64,000 nt of DNA, taken from contig OX595994.1 of the NCBI GenBank assembly GCA_951394045.1, forward strand, positions 930,001 through 994,000, in the 5' to 3' direction. Below the pieces are notes generated by a model. That model was not told the DNA's origin, did no database searches, and saw only the letters and a program-made list of their open reading frames with translations. This document shows, one piece after another, positions 33,359 to 44,919 of the stretch (its first letter is position 1; every line of letters begins with the position of its first letter). Source of the DNA: Nitzschia sp. DOCU1 (taxonomy: Eukaryota > Bacillariophyta > Bacillariophyceae > Bacillariales > Bacillariaceae). Made by a program: the position numbers and the translations under genes.

Positions 33359-34810
33359 TCATGTCTTGTGCACAATAGCAAAGGCACCAAGTGATACCGC
33401 TTGCTTCGCTAGACTGAGCAACGCAAGGTCACAAACCAGCAGATTTGGAGCAATCATGTGCATTCGAAGGTCGGTAACTCGGCACTCCAGGGACAAGTCT
33501 GATTTTAGCCGAGATACAATGGACAAAATCGAATCGGCAATATCTTCTCGAACATTCAATCCTTTGACTGCTGCTGCTTGTCCCGGCGACGACATTGCGG
33601 TAACTGAAGCTCGTTCCTCTGGTGTCGCTGCCCTCACGACGCTATGAAACGAAACAGTCTGAGCCGCAAAAGGGCCAATGCATGGAGGGGGATTCAGGTT
33701 TGCTTGAATGGTAGGTGGGAATCTTGCTTCATGGATCAACTTCATTCGCATGGGAAAGGCTCTGTGGTTGTGTTGCTCGAGTCGATTATGTAAACTCTCC
33801 AGAACGTTCCCTGCTGTCACTTCTTCTTTTATCATTTGAATGGCAGAGTCTATTTTGGTTTGTAGTGCTTCCACATCACTACTGGAAAAGGTTGGTAGGA
33901 TGGACTTGCGATATTCTAGTGTCCGCGTCAAAATGGCTTCCGTGGCCATTGACATGATACCCGCCAGCGTCCAATCATGAGTTGCTAGAGCAACAGTAAT
34001 ATGAAAGCTCAAGGAACTACTGCAGCTTGCTTGGTGTACGAATCCACGCGGCATGTACAGAACATCACCCGGTCGTAACGTCGTCGAAAGTGCCACAGGA
34101 CCATCTAACACCTCTTGCGGTACAGGGAGACCTTGTTTACCAACTTGCTCGTGCGGATACGGAAAAGGAACCGGCACGTTGTGATAGACCTGCCAGTCTT
34201 TGGCGCCCACTAGCTGTAGAACCAATACATCTCGGTCATCTGCATGAGGTGGTACTGCTTGTGAGTTGGGTGGTGTCAAGTAGCAATTGGCGTATGCGTG
34301 AGGAAATGTTTTTTGCAAGTCCTGACACAAAGCTGCAATCCACGGGGACACGAGATCGCCATGATTCAACACCACTGAGCAACCATTCAGGTAGGGCGCG
34401 AAGAGACTGTTTCCGTACATGGCTTGTACGTCTTCACGAGGTAGCAGTTCTCGCTCCTGAAAAATAAGCGGGGTCTCATGCTCGGGAGGAGGTTCGTCTG
34501 CATTTGTTGTGAACCGATGCGACGCCTGACTCTGTTCGACTTGTTGTAGCAGATTTCGGAGGACATGCCAACGCTGCTTCACAAGTTCGTCCAAGGCAGA
34601 CTCCTGCATTTCTTCATCGTTCCAGGTACCATCATCAAGGCAGTCACTTGCACAATCGACGGATATCTCGGGGGAATAGCGGTACACTTGGGGGCGCTTC
34701 TGCCATGTTTGCTCGAAGAATTCGGGGACCGAAGTTTCCTTCAGAATTCCTTGCAAGGTCTTGGATTTTTCAATGCAGGAACTATCGGTCTCGGGTTTGA
34801 CTCCGTTCAT
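33359..34810 (-). CDS. JmjC/cupin ribosomal oxygenase-like protein (NO66/MINA type)
   Basis: Intronless, 483 residues. Fe(II)/2-oxoglutarate oxygenase of the cupin-4 group, whose members hydroxylate histidines of ribosomal proteins. N-terminal SVPEFFEQTWQKRPQVYR is the group signature. The iron triad is visible as HAD in VPPHADDRDVLVLQL (H about 188, D about 190) with distal His in MPRGFVHQA (about 255), and WQVY follows the first pair as usual. The C-terminal half is helical and would supply dimerisation and winged-helix parts. Whether it acts on ribosome or histone is not decidable here. Divergent from the EF-hand-like gene. Confidence 0.82.
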   Translation of the reverse strand: MNGVKPETDSSCIEKSKTLQGILKETSVPEFFEQTWQKRPQVYRYSPEISVDCASDCLDDGTWNDEEMQESALDELVKQRWHVLRNLLQQVEQSQASHRFTTNADEPPPEHETPLIFQERELLPREDVQAMYGNSLFAPYLNGCSVVLNHGDLVSPWIAALCQDLQKTFPHAYANCYLTPPNSQAVPPHADDRDVLVLQLVGAKDWQVYHNVPVPFPYPHEQVGKQGLPVPQEVLDGPVALSTTLRPGDVLYMPRGFVHQASCSSSLSFHITVALATHDWTLAGIMSMATEAILTRTLEYRKSILPTFSSSDVEALQTKIDSAIQMIKEEVTAGNVLESLHNRLEQHNHRAFPMRMKLIHEARFPPTIQANLNPPPCIGPFAAQTVSFHSVVRAATPEERASVTAMSSPGQAAAVKGLNVREDIADSILSIVSRLKSDLSLECRVTDLRMHMIAPNLLVCDLALLSLAKQAVSLGAFAIVHKT

Positions 34811-35258
34811 GTTTCAAATAGTGGCGCGGCATTAAGCGATTTCAGCCTCGTGGTGCTTTCCCCCCGACCTCTAGTAGTAAGCATTTTGCTATGGAAGGAA
34901 TGTCGGAATCTCATGGTCATTCGATTGTAGGGCTGCGCGCGCTTTCTTCGTGCTGGACAGATGCTTTATTCAGATATGTATAAATAAATAAATCTAAGTA
35001 ACCAAAAGTAGGCATATCAAAGCGATCTCATCGCCAACCCTCGCAAAAACTTCAGCTCGGGTCGCAGAAATCCAATCTGCGATAGTCATGCCTCCATTAC
35101 TCCCCTCGTCCTTCTCAATCTCTCCCGGTGGGAAGTGTAGAAACTTGCGACTCCTTGACAACAAGTACACATTGAGACTGTACTGAAACTGGTCCAAGTC
35201 CTCAGCAAGGACATCAATGTTGATGAAGACAGCATAGGTTGGCATTCGATTCCGTCTG
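34811..35258. promoter_or_regulatory. Divergent intergenic region
   Basis: About 450 bp between the JmjC gene (minus) and the EF-hand-like gene (plus). Contains an A/T-rich ATAAATAAATAAAT stretch at about 34981. No other element recognised. Confidence 0.4.
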
Positions 35259-36375
35259 ATGGGCAACGCAACTTCAAATGTTACTGCTGCGCAGCCTTTG
35301 GCCATGATGGCGGTGGCACGACAACTGAGGCTGCAGCGCTTCCAAATTATTATGATGAGAGAAAGTCTTCTATCACTTTCTGATCCATCTGGTTTTGTAA
35401 ACCGAGCCTCATTTGAAATCTCATTGGCACTGGCAAAGATATCGCAACGTGAAGCACTGGAAGTCTTCGATTTGCTCTTCACAATGTGGGACCACCATGG
35501 GAACCAACGAGTCCCCGCGAAGCCGTTTTCCGTCGGTATTGCTCCCTTGGCGTGCTCTTGTGACGATATATCGTCAGTGTTGCGCTTCGCACTACATATA
35601 AATGATGAGCACAAGAATGGTCTTGTTTCTCCAAGAGATCTATACAATGTTCTGATCAGTAAGTTCTGTTCTTACAAGGGCTTCTCTTGCAACTCTGATC
35701 TGACGCTAACTCATCATTTTCTTCTGATTTTTACAATATAGGCATTACCAATACGGCATCCTATTTCGGAGATACCCACTTGGAACCAGGTGACATTGAC
35801 TGTGTCGTCGAAGGAATTTTTGATGGGCGAAACGTGGACATTCCGTACGAAAGTAAGTATACGGTAAAAGTGCATCACAGAAGTACCCAGTGGAAGTGTT
35901 CCTAAACTCTTTATCGTTGTCCATTCAATGTATAGTCTGTGTCAGGAAACTAGAAAGTAACCCGTACATCAAACGGTTTGCATCAGGCAAATCCCGCATA
36001 CGAGTCCATTTCGAATCGGACCTTGATGTTTCGACTAACTTTGAAAACAGAGATCCGTCAACACCTCATGGACGAACCCCGGTAAACTATCTTGAGAGTC
36101 CGGTAGTCGACAAAACGACAAATAGTATTATTTCAGAGCCCACATTTGATGAAAACTCTGAGAACCACCGCCCACTATACTCACCCATCAAGCCAATACG
36201 ATCGACCTCTGAATTGGATGAGTCATGGGCTTCGTTCCTGACGGAAGAGACCAACAATAACAGGGATCCACCTTCCACGGTATTTGTTTTGACACCTAAT
36301 AATCATGGCGGTGAGAGGTCACCACATGCAAGAAGATCTCGCGACCCCCCAACTTACCAGAGGCTAGCAATTTGA
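35259..36375 (+). CDS. EF-hand-like protein with N-myristoylation signal
   Basis: Three exons: 35259-35658, 35742-35852, 35936-36375 (introns 83 and 83 bp, GTAAGT...AG), 316 residues. MGNATSNV fits the N-myristoylation consensus (Gly2, Ser/Thr6). The first about 170 residues are helical with calcineurin-B-like arrangement: DPSGFVNRASFEISLALA, MWDHHGNQRV, INDEHKNGLVSPRDLYNVL. The loops are degenerate, and the third (NDEHKNGLVSPRD) looks most capable of binding calcium. After VCVRKLESNPYIKRF the C-terminal 140 residues are disordered, with Ser, Pro, Asn and Asp. A membrane-attached calcium sensor or regulatory subunit is plausible, not proven. Spliced exons total 951 bp and stay in frame. Confidence 0.75.
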
Positions 36376-36483
36376 TTTCGTGCCACACAACAAGAGGATG
36401 TAGATTAACTTTGTAATTTACTGGCCATAAAGTTATACACGCTTACATTCTTTTTCGAAAGCAACCTCAAGAGTTGCCTACTA

Positions 36484-39349
36484 CTACTGCGTCTCTTCCG
36501 CAAGTTGATATCGTGGTGTGAATTGATCCGGCGGGACGCCTTCTTCGACCTCATCAAAGCCACTATATTCAATGTCAGCAAATCCATCAGGACCCATAGC
36601 AAGAATCGTCGCCGGATACCAATCACCTTCACCATGATAATTCGCCCACACCCATGATCCCTCGTGCAAGGGTGGAACTTTTTCGACCGCAAAATACGGC
36701 ACTGTTTTCGTGACACCGTATTGATAAACGTTTTCTCCATAAAAGGCAATGTCGAGCAAGTCCGCATCTTGGTGAATGCCAACGAGCGTCACGCGTTTTC
36801 GCACTTTCTGGCCCGTCTTCTTTGAGATGTATTTGTACATGAGCTCTTCTCCTATTATAAATTGGGGGACTTCGAGTGGCTTGGCAGTCCATCGATCAAT
36901 CCAATCTCTTTTGTTTCGGTGCACCAAAGGCTTGACGAAACGAATAGGAGTCAGCATTGTCAAAGCCACCGCCTTCTTTGTTGTATCTGGTTCCCCTTGC
37001 GGCTGTTTGTCGTCTGACGACAGCACCGACTTGTCCACAAATCGGCCAAATAGCTTGGCGTCCAAGTCTCGCAAAAAGGCCAAGGAGGTCCGAGCCATGG
37101 ATGTTTCCCGAGAATATCCAAATCGAGCGTCGCCAAGGACAAAGTCTAGCTCCTTGCGAATAGCGTATAACGGTCCTTCCATGCCAATATACAAGGCCTG
37201 CTGAACGATGGCATCTCGCTCTTGGGGTTGCATTAAATGCCAGTCACCCGTTCGGTAGTCTTGTTGCAAGAAGCGACCTCCCTTGGAAAGTATCGGTTCC
37301 ATTGTGGCATTGACGACTGCCTGGGCAAAAATGGGAGGAAGGCCCTTGACGTAGGAACGGTAAATAGGAGCACCTCCCATGGCAGCAATTCTTTGTAGAA
37401 ATTCTCGATTGCCAGGATGAAATTCCAACCATCGGTTATAGGCACCAATCGTTCGAGCATCGAGCCGACTACCAAACAGCACATCCCGTCGATTGGGTAG
37501 GGTAGTCGGACCGTTGGAAACTGCAGGATCGTCGACAAGTGTGCTATCAATCGGTGGGAACGGACGCATCAAGGTTCGACCGGCCGACAGGTCCTGCGCC
37601 CATGGAGTATTCCTCACGTAGTAGAGTGCATCGGCTGCCAGAATAACCACTACCAAATGCGTCAGGAATACACCCTTGGTACGACCCCACAACGTTGCAA
37701 CAACTCCTGGTTGTCCACGCCATTTTTGACGAATGCTTGCCCAAGCCACCCATCCAAAATATATTCCCAAGGCCACTTGATTCACCTTGACAAAAAAGTT
37801 CCAATAATTGGCCAAGGTTTCTCGAATATAAATTTCCCACGCGGCTTCATCTTCGGTATCAATTGTTCCATCTAACCAAGCAGGAAATCCGACTCGATCC
37901 AACACCTCCAAAAATCGATCCAAATCTTCCGGCTCGCATCCTAATTGACGATTGGCAATCCGCATCGCCGATGCCGTAATCAAATCTACACCCCAACCGT
38001 GGGATGGAGTTCTCCAAATATGCAAACAAGTCAAGATATTCCATGGCCACGACATGAATCGCAGAGGATCACTCAAGTCGGCCCAAGTATGGCCCCTGCA
38101 CAACAACAAACAACAAACGAGCGGACGAGAGAAAGTATCAGTTTGGTTGCCACCCCCTGGCATTTTTCCTCCAAGCAAATAATGCTACTCACCACATGTT
38201 CCACTTCATATGAAAGTAGGTTCCTCGTGACAGTTGCCGTGTATCATTGGGACGCGCCAAAAAGCTGACTACAAAGAGCACTCGCTCCGACGCATCCGGA
38301 TCGGTATGTTCGGTTCCTCGATGCCATACTTGTTGATTGAGCAATGCGGCACTTCCCGCTGGCCAATATCCTTGTCCAGATACTTGATGCATGCCAATTT
38401 TTTGATCATCACACAATTCGTGTAAATCCAAGCGAGCACAATAATGAGTGCCTGCACACAAATCGGTCGCTCCCATGGCGGCCGTCGTGTCTTGTAGCGG
38501 AATAAATAAACTATAGGAATGCGAATAGGTTCGTCCAAACATGACGGCATTGCCATCGGGCTTGACATCCGGATGCCAGGCTTGTGCTTCGCAGCCATAT
38601 TGAGAGGTAATGGCGGTAATTTCCGTCAAGGCTGGATTTTCTCCTAGCAAACCTTCCAATAGATGCTGCAGTTCGATATTGTCATGAATTTGACGTAGAG
38701 CTCGAATGACAGCGGGATGTTCCGTTGCTTCAATGCCAAAACTAATACGCTTGTAACCTTGACTCATGGGAAATTCGGCCGATGTTCCCAGAATGGCAGC
38801 ATTCTTGTCGACGACAAATTGACGTAGTTGCTGGACCGTTTCTGCCGAAAGCAAATCTGGAAAGAGGACGGCACCGTGCGTCATCATTTGATCGACGCCA
38901 TAATTTTTAGAGTCTGGTCGAATAAATAGCTGTTGGGGGTCATCATTGGTGCTAATATCGGCCAAATTGCATTCTCGATCATAGTACGTGTATTCTTCCA
39001 GTAAATCGTCGTCGGTCCGACGGGCCCGTTGGAGAATCGTGACAAAATAATCGTCGTGAATCGACCGCAAGCAATATACGGCAGCCAAGGCCAAGAAGCA
39101 AAGGAACAATGCCGTTTGCGTGCTGTACAAGACGAATCGACCCATGTTGTTGAAGGAAGGGTTCCTCATCATTGTTGGCGGCAGCATTGGGTTCGGATTT
39201 GTGCTGGAGGGCATCGTCGTTGCTTCTTTCTTTGTTGCTTCCGACAAGTTGCTTTTCGTGGACGCCTGTTCATCACGCAGGGAGACTGAATGATCTTCCT
39301 TCTTTTCTTCCTCCATGGTTGCTGCCTTTTTTGCTATGGAGGAGGACAT
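36484..39349 (-). CDS. Membrane-anchored PhyH-type dioxygenase, paralogue B
   Basis: Two exons, 39349-38193 and 38095-36484, intron 97 bp (GTGAGT...GTGCAG), 922 residues. N-terminal polar region, transmembrane helix (TQTALFLCFLALAAVYCL), PhyH domain with iron motif in AWHPDVKPDG (H about 258, D about 260), distal His in QQVWHRGTEH and R in ERVLFV. The intron falls at NMW|GHTWADL, earlier than introns of paralogues A and C. Exon 2 has two membrane helices (VALGIYFGWVAW; GVFLTHLVVVILAADALYY), then NTPWAQDLSAGRTLMRP, equivalent to the W-A-K-D-I-A-S-G-K block, and a C-terminus with Tudor-like units (LLDIAFYGENVYQYGV; GFADIEYSGFDEVEEGV). The most diverged of the three. Divergent from the gene at 39758. 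Confidence 0.82.
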
Positions 39350-39757
39350 GATGGTGGAGGATATGGATGAAGGGGACTTTGTAAAGGTTGTATAAAAGAC
39401 GCCAAGGCCGAGATCCGAACGACACGCCGAGAAGATGATGAAGGCTCAAGGGTGGGCATGCGTCGCGGTTCGTGTTTGTCGGAGGCATGTTTAAATAGTG
39501 GCGGGAAAGATCATGTGTGCCGTTAACCATGCTTTTGGAAGCAGTCCATGGAGTCATTAGGTGCAAGACCATCGCAAGAGATCGGAAGTCCATTCATTCG
39601 GAACTGGACTAATCGCGGTAACGAAAGACTAATCGCATTTATGATTTGGAACAAGCGCGGCAAGGTTGAACCAATTGCCGAATGTCATAAAACGTTGGTT
39701 CTTGTCAAACTACAGTTTAATTTTCCTCTGTCTTTCCCTTGATTTCATCATACCGCC
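39350..39757. promoter_or_regulatory. Divergent intergenic region
   Basis: About 400 bp between paralogue B (minus) and the membrane protein at 39758 (plus). Promoters of both. No specific element recognised. Confidence 0.4.
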
Positions 39758-41764
39758 ATGGATCCTACAGAACGCCGGAATAGTACCGAGAAAAGGGCCA
39801 AGTGGCAAATGAAATTTCGTCGTGCTGGTGGAGGCCGAAGCAATGATGAGGAAGATACCATGGACAGCCCCGAGTACATTGCATGTGATGACATGCGACC
39901 CACATCTCCAGGTGTAGTTGCAGTGCCGGGCAGAAATCATACACGTGAAGCTTCAGATGGTGCTGGCAAATCCAGAGATGGCGGAAAATTGCGCCTGGCC
40001 CCGCCCTTGCATTCAAGTGTGGCAGATACGGATGCATCTCTTGCAACAACACGCACAAGCATTGCCAGGAAGCAACTTGGGCTTGCTTCTGCCTCATACG
40101 ACGAAGAAAGGGGACTGAATATGCAAATCAATGACTTGCCAGATTCCGAGGCGTACGAAAAAGAGAAGGAGGACAATGACGTGCTGGAGCCGGCTGCTGT
40201 GGCCCTGGAAGCGACTCTTGTTGAAGATGCTGGCATATTGGAGCACGATCGCGAGAAGCTGAGAGAGGAAATCGTTACAGAGTTTCTTCGAGATGCAGTC
40301 ATCGGGGAAGCAGCCCCCTTAGAGGAGACGAAGAGAAATGGATCTCGCCGCAACTCTTACGTTGTTGCCGCACTAGCCATTCTATTGCTGGTAGTCATTG
40401 GAGTCGTTGTTGCTGTTGTGGTTGCAAAACGCGCCCCTCCAGATCAAGACAAACCTTCCAAAGAACCAACGGAAACGCCAGAAATGAATGTTGCATCTGC
40501 TGAACCTTCGATGCAGCCGACTTCAGCCCCCACGATCTCAATCGCCAATCTCAATAATTCTCGTATTGAAGAAGCACACCCGCTCGTGCTTGGTGCCGAT
40601 CCATACTTGGTGGACTCCTCGATTGCTCAAATAATGCAAGAATTCTCCATAGATTGCGGTCCCCTATTGTCGATGGAAAGTTTTGGACTATGGTACACTT
40701 ATCGGGCGAAACGATCGGGGCCAGTCACCATGGTTTCTTGCGGTGGTTCCGCGTATGTCTACGGTATATCCACCCCCTCCTACGCGCTGAGCTGTCTATT
40801 CGACACCACGGATCACGGAGATGTTGACAATTGTGATGGAGATTCCGTATCTTGGATGGCTGATGCTGGGGTTCAGTATCAGGTCTTCTTGAATACAACT
40901 TCTGCCTACTCGATCAAGATTGTGGACCATTCTCAGTGCGAATACGCATTTGGCCCAGTAGCGGCGACGTCCACGGGTTCTGTCTTCGCCTACACCATCA
41001 CGGCTCCTAGTACGGATGCAACTGCGGTTTACAACAATGCCATTGCATGTGGAGACGCCTCGCAAGCAAATGGCCCTGGTGTGTGGTATACTATCGAAGG
41101 AACAGGAAAAGCCATCACTGCCAGCACCTGTAATCAGAACACGAACTTTGACACCCAGATTTCTGTTTTCCGAGGAAGTTGTGATGGGCTTGTGTGTGTC
41201 AACGGAAACAATGACTCCTGTGGCCAGCAAAGTAAAGTGATCTGGGGTTCCATGGAAAACGAAACGTACTATATTTTTGTTCATGGAAAGGACGGTGCAA
41301 CTGGTGACTTTGAGCTTGTATTGTCAGGTGATGCCGACCGGCGAGGAAACGACTTTTGCGAAACAGCAATCGAAGTCACTGCGACTGAAAGTTTTGAGTT
41401 TACATATGCTTCGGAAGACCAAGAAACAAGGTATTGCGAGGTGGGGACTCCTGACGAAGAATATCCCATCGGCATCTGGTATACTGTCACCGGCGATGGA
41501 AGTCATATTGAAATCGACACAGGCTGGTCGAGCCTCACTCCTGTCAGGGTGCAAATCTTTACCGGGGAGTGTGGCACTTTGGAATGTTTGAACCTTGAGA
41601 TGGTTGAAAGCTGTGTCGGTGGCGGGGCGGCCAGCCGATGTAATACTTACTATTACATCGAAAGCAGCGTCGAGGGCATGATATACTATATCTTGCTATC
41701 CACTGTTGAATCCTTCGACATGGACACAGGAGGCCAGCTGGAAGTGGGCCGCTCCAGCAATTAG
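39758..41764 (+). CDS. Type II membrane protein with extracellular W-Y-T repeats
   Basis: Intronless, 668 residues. About 200 polar cytosolic residues lead to one strong transmembrane helix (about 204-228, VVAALAILLLVVIGVVVAVV) and then the low-complexity stalk with PSMQPTSAPT, a signature common in diatom surface proteins. The outside part has three related beta-rich units marked by GLWYTYRAKRSG, GVWYTIEGTGKAI and GIWYTVTGDGSHI, each followed by a paired-cysteine strand such as CDGLVCVNGNNDSC or CGTLECLNLE. Pattern resembles PPC-like or carbohydrate-binding beta sandwiches. Member of a large diatom family; ligand unknown. Confidence 0.75.
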   Translation: MDPTERRNSTEKRAKWQMKFRRAGGGRSNDEEDTMDSPEYIACDDMRPTSPGVVAVPGRNHTREASDGAGKSRDGGKLRLAPPLHSSVADTDASLATTRTSIARKQLGLASASYDEERGLNMQINDLPDSEAYEKEKEDNDVLEPAAVALEATLVEDAGILEHDREKLREEIVTEFLRDAVIGEAAPLEETKRNGSRRNSYVVAALAILLLVVIGVVVAVVVAKRAPPDQDKPSKEPTETPEMNVASAEPSMQPTSAPTISIANLNNSRIEEAHPLVLGADPYLVDSSIAQIMQEFSIDCGPLLSMESFGLWYTYRAKRSGPVTMVSCGGSAYVYGISTPSYALSCLFDTTDHGDVDNCDGDSVSWMADAGVQYQVFLNTTSAYSIKIVDHSQCEYAFGPVAATSTGSVFAYTITAPSTDATAVYNNAIACGDASQANGPGVWYTIEGTGKAITASTCNQNTNFDTQISVFRGSCDGLVCVNGNNDSCGQQSKVIWGSMENETYYIFVHGKDGATGDFELVLSGDADRRGNDFCETAIEVTATESFEFTYASEDQETRYCEVGTPDEEYPIGIWYTVTGDGSHIEIDTGWSSLTPVRVQIFTGECGTLECLNLEMVESCVGGGAASRCNTYYYIESSVEGMIYYILLSTVESFDMDTGGQLEVGRSSN

Positions 41765-41882
41765 ATGAAGTAACGGTTGGTCTGATGAAGCCGCCATCGT
41801 CATCTTGTCTCACCTCGGCGGTGGTAGTGGACCTTCGTTGCTCTTGTGAAAAGGATTATGGTTGTAGTGGAGAGGGACACTG

Positions 41883-44800
41883 TTAGTAAAACTTAATATC
41901 CTCTTCCATTCCGAATTCTTGTATGCGAATAGAGGGAACATTCCGTTCCAATTCATCAGTATCGCCATAGGTAACATCGTAATTTCCATTGGAATCTTGC
42001 CACCACACCGTCCCCCTAACCCACACGGGACCGCCATGACGCCTCACAAAGTAGTTAATTCCCACTTCAAGCGGCTGTGGCCGATGGTCACCCCGAAGTA
42101 TGTTGAAAGACACCGGATTTTTGACAATCGTTCCATTGGCCAATTGAATCATCTCTGGGACATCACCCTCGGCTTTTACCACCGTGGCATTTTCCCATTG
42201 ATCCTGGACCACGTGATATTGGATCTTTTCACCCACTTTGTAGGGTGGAACACGGCGGAGACAAATTCGTCGTTGATGTCGAATCTTTTGTCCGTCTCCC
42301 AATTCCACATTGGCTTGACCTGTAATGGAAATGACGGCAAATACTTTGCCACGAACGTAATCTGTGTATCGTAGCAGTAGAAGAACACAGCATGTGCACA
42401 ACAAGGGTTAAAAACAAAATGAACACTGCATCAATGTAAAGATCGATTTGATAAACTCACAATCGCTGGCGCAATCTGGCATGAATTCCACGGTGTCCCC
42501 TTCTAACACCCAAGCCATAGGGAAGGGCTCGTGCGGCTCGGCAGGCCTTGGAATCGAACATCGTCGCTTGTAGCTGTTACCAAGCTGCAATGATACAAGA
42601 GGGGGCAAAGCAGAATTTCGGACCGACAGAGCTTGCTTTGCTGCCGACCTTGTTCCACTATTAATGGTAGTATTCCACGGGCGGGGAGGTATCAAAATCG
42701 ATTCCCAATGGGCCAAGTAAATTGGGGTGAACTTGCGTTGCATGGTTGTTCTCCGAAACCGACCATACTTTGCAGTGGTCCTGAGAGAGTTCAGCTGTCG
42801 AGCCATGGCAGCCCTGCGAGGGTCCACTTCCGCCATCAAATGCTGGTGGCAAACATCGAGCAACTCGTCTGGGTCCAAAATTGGTAGCCATTCTCTTTCG
42901 TTGCCGGTTTTCAAAAACCGGGCATCTTGGCGAACATAGTCTAGCAGGGACCGGCAAAAGACTCCCTGAAGCTCATCTGAAAGGGCAGTGTAGCCATTGC
43001 CGTAGAGCTTTAGTATTCGATTCCACTCGACGTTCCCAGGATGATTGAAGTCGATGACGTGACCATAGCCTGCTAACTGGTCAGCGGCGTAGTCCGGAGC
43101 AATCAAAATGTCATTGCTGTTTGGAATCGTGGCTTTCCACTTCGGCTTGCCCGTGTCATCCACCTGAAGTTCCAACGGCGGAAGACGGTAGGCCTTGCCA
43201 CTTGCAATGTCCTTGGCCCAATTGGATTCGCGGATTGCAGAGAGGCGCCACCAACCAGTCAAGGCAACAATGGCATGCAGTAAAACAAGTGTATTCATAC
43301 TACCTAACAGTACTCGCGAAGAAGGAGAACCACTCATCCGGCTCGCAGCCAACAACGCGAAAAGCGAGAATACAAAAGCTATCCCATACAATTTGGCCAA
43401 GCCTTGTGTCGTACGTTTCCATGTCCCCATCAAAAACCGATACCATGGATCATTGTTGAAATGCTCATACGTTTCGCCCTCGATCGCGCCTTGCCACGAA
43501 TCGGGCCAGAACCGAAGTATACTTTTCCCTGTCAATTCCTCCCCGTAGACGCGACTGTCGAATGGATTAATCGTTCCAAGGTTAGAAGAACATCACAAGC
43601 AACAATATTTGATCTGCCATGGAATAAGCTTACTCCTCGTTTTGTGCCATGGCCATTCTTAAGCTTATAACACGAAAAATGTCCCAACCACTGCCCTTCA
43701 ACAACCCCAACGAACGCAGCGTCTTTTGCGGTTCCCACATTCGTTTCTCTGCATTGACAAAATCCCAAAAGGTATGCCCCCACTGAGACCAGTCCATCGC
43801 GAACGTTCCGCCTTGAGAAAAGACCCGCGTCTCGAGTGCCCGATGGGTCTGTGCCTTGGGTGCAAAGGTGGGGATGATTACTACCCGATCCAGTTGATCT
43901 TTTGCCGTATGTGCAGCACCCCGATGCACCGTTTGCTCGTTCATAAAAGCACCCCATCCAAGAGGCCAGTTGTTGTTTTTGCCCGCCATGGAAATGCTAT
44001 GTTTGGGGCAATACTGTCTAGCTCCATCGATGCACAAGTGTGATCCAGGACAGATATCCGTAGCCCCCATCTCCATCGTTGTGTTTTGAAGAGGTATAAA
44101 TAGCGAATATCCCGTCAAAAACGAATGTGGATATATGGCAGCACTGGCTTTCACTGAGTAGTCTGGATGGTGACCTTGTTCCGCGGCGCCATACGAGGAA
44201 GTAATGGCCGTAAACTCAATCAACGTTGGATCCGGACCAAGAATCCCTATCAAAGCATCCATAAAGACTTTATTCGCTGCCAAATCCTTCCAAAATTGAC
44301 GAAGGGCAGGGTGCATGTTCACGCCAATGCGCCACATTGTACGATTTGCTGGTTCAATAACAGCTAGCCTCTCTTGCCTGGGATTCTCTTGCAAGATAAA
44401 CTCGCGGATTTCCCGGGCCAGATCTGGTGAAACCAAGTCACGAAACAGAGAAACCCCATGAGTCATTTGATGGGCAATACTTTCTTCAGCTGTGGCATTT
44501 TCAGGAATCACCAGCTCGTCCACAGACGTTGCCGTTACATCTCTTTCGGTGCATTGTCGAAAATAATACATGGGTTCCAAGTACTGGCGGTGCGCCTTTT
44601 GAAAAACCATTAGCTTGATTTGTTTGACAAAAAATTCATTGTTGACCTGGTACACCATCAATGCAATCACCAATGATGCAAACAAAACTGTCAACGGAAT
44701 ATAAATAGTCAGTATCCGCAATATTCTTCCCAAGAAGATTACCCATCCTGGTGGTCGTTTAGATACTGGGGATGGTGGGTGTTTTAGGGAAACCGATTTG

Positions 44801-44919
44801 GAGACACCATTATTGTTAACATCTTCGCGGGTGCATGCTGTACTTTGCTGCATCAAGGACATGGTGGAATGTTTCGCATCTTCTTTTCTTTGACCAGATG
44901 CGGCAATCGTATCTTCCAT
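41883..44919 (-). CDS. Membrane-anchored PhyH-type dioxygenase, paralogue C
   Basis: Three exons: 44919-43634, 43554-42461, 42361-41883 (introns 79 and 99 bp), 952 residues. Layout as in paralogue A: transmembrane helix (LTIYIPLTVLFASLVIALMV), PhyH domain with HHPDYS (iron H-x-D), GATDICPGSHLC, distal His in EQTVHRGAAH and DRVVII. Exon 2 has membrane helices (LYGIAFVFSLFALLA; MNTLVLLHAIVALTGW), then SNWAKDIASGKAYRLPP, nearly identical to A. The C-terminus has Tudor-like units (NYDVTYGDTDELERNV). Both introns sit where those of paralogue A sit. I chose ATG 44919 (MEDTIAASGQ). The open frame continues 5' to 45114 but there runs into DNA that may be the end of the copia element. Spliced length is a multiple of three. 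Confidence 0.83.
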
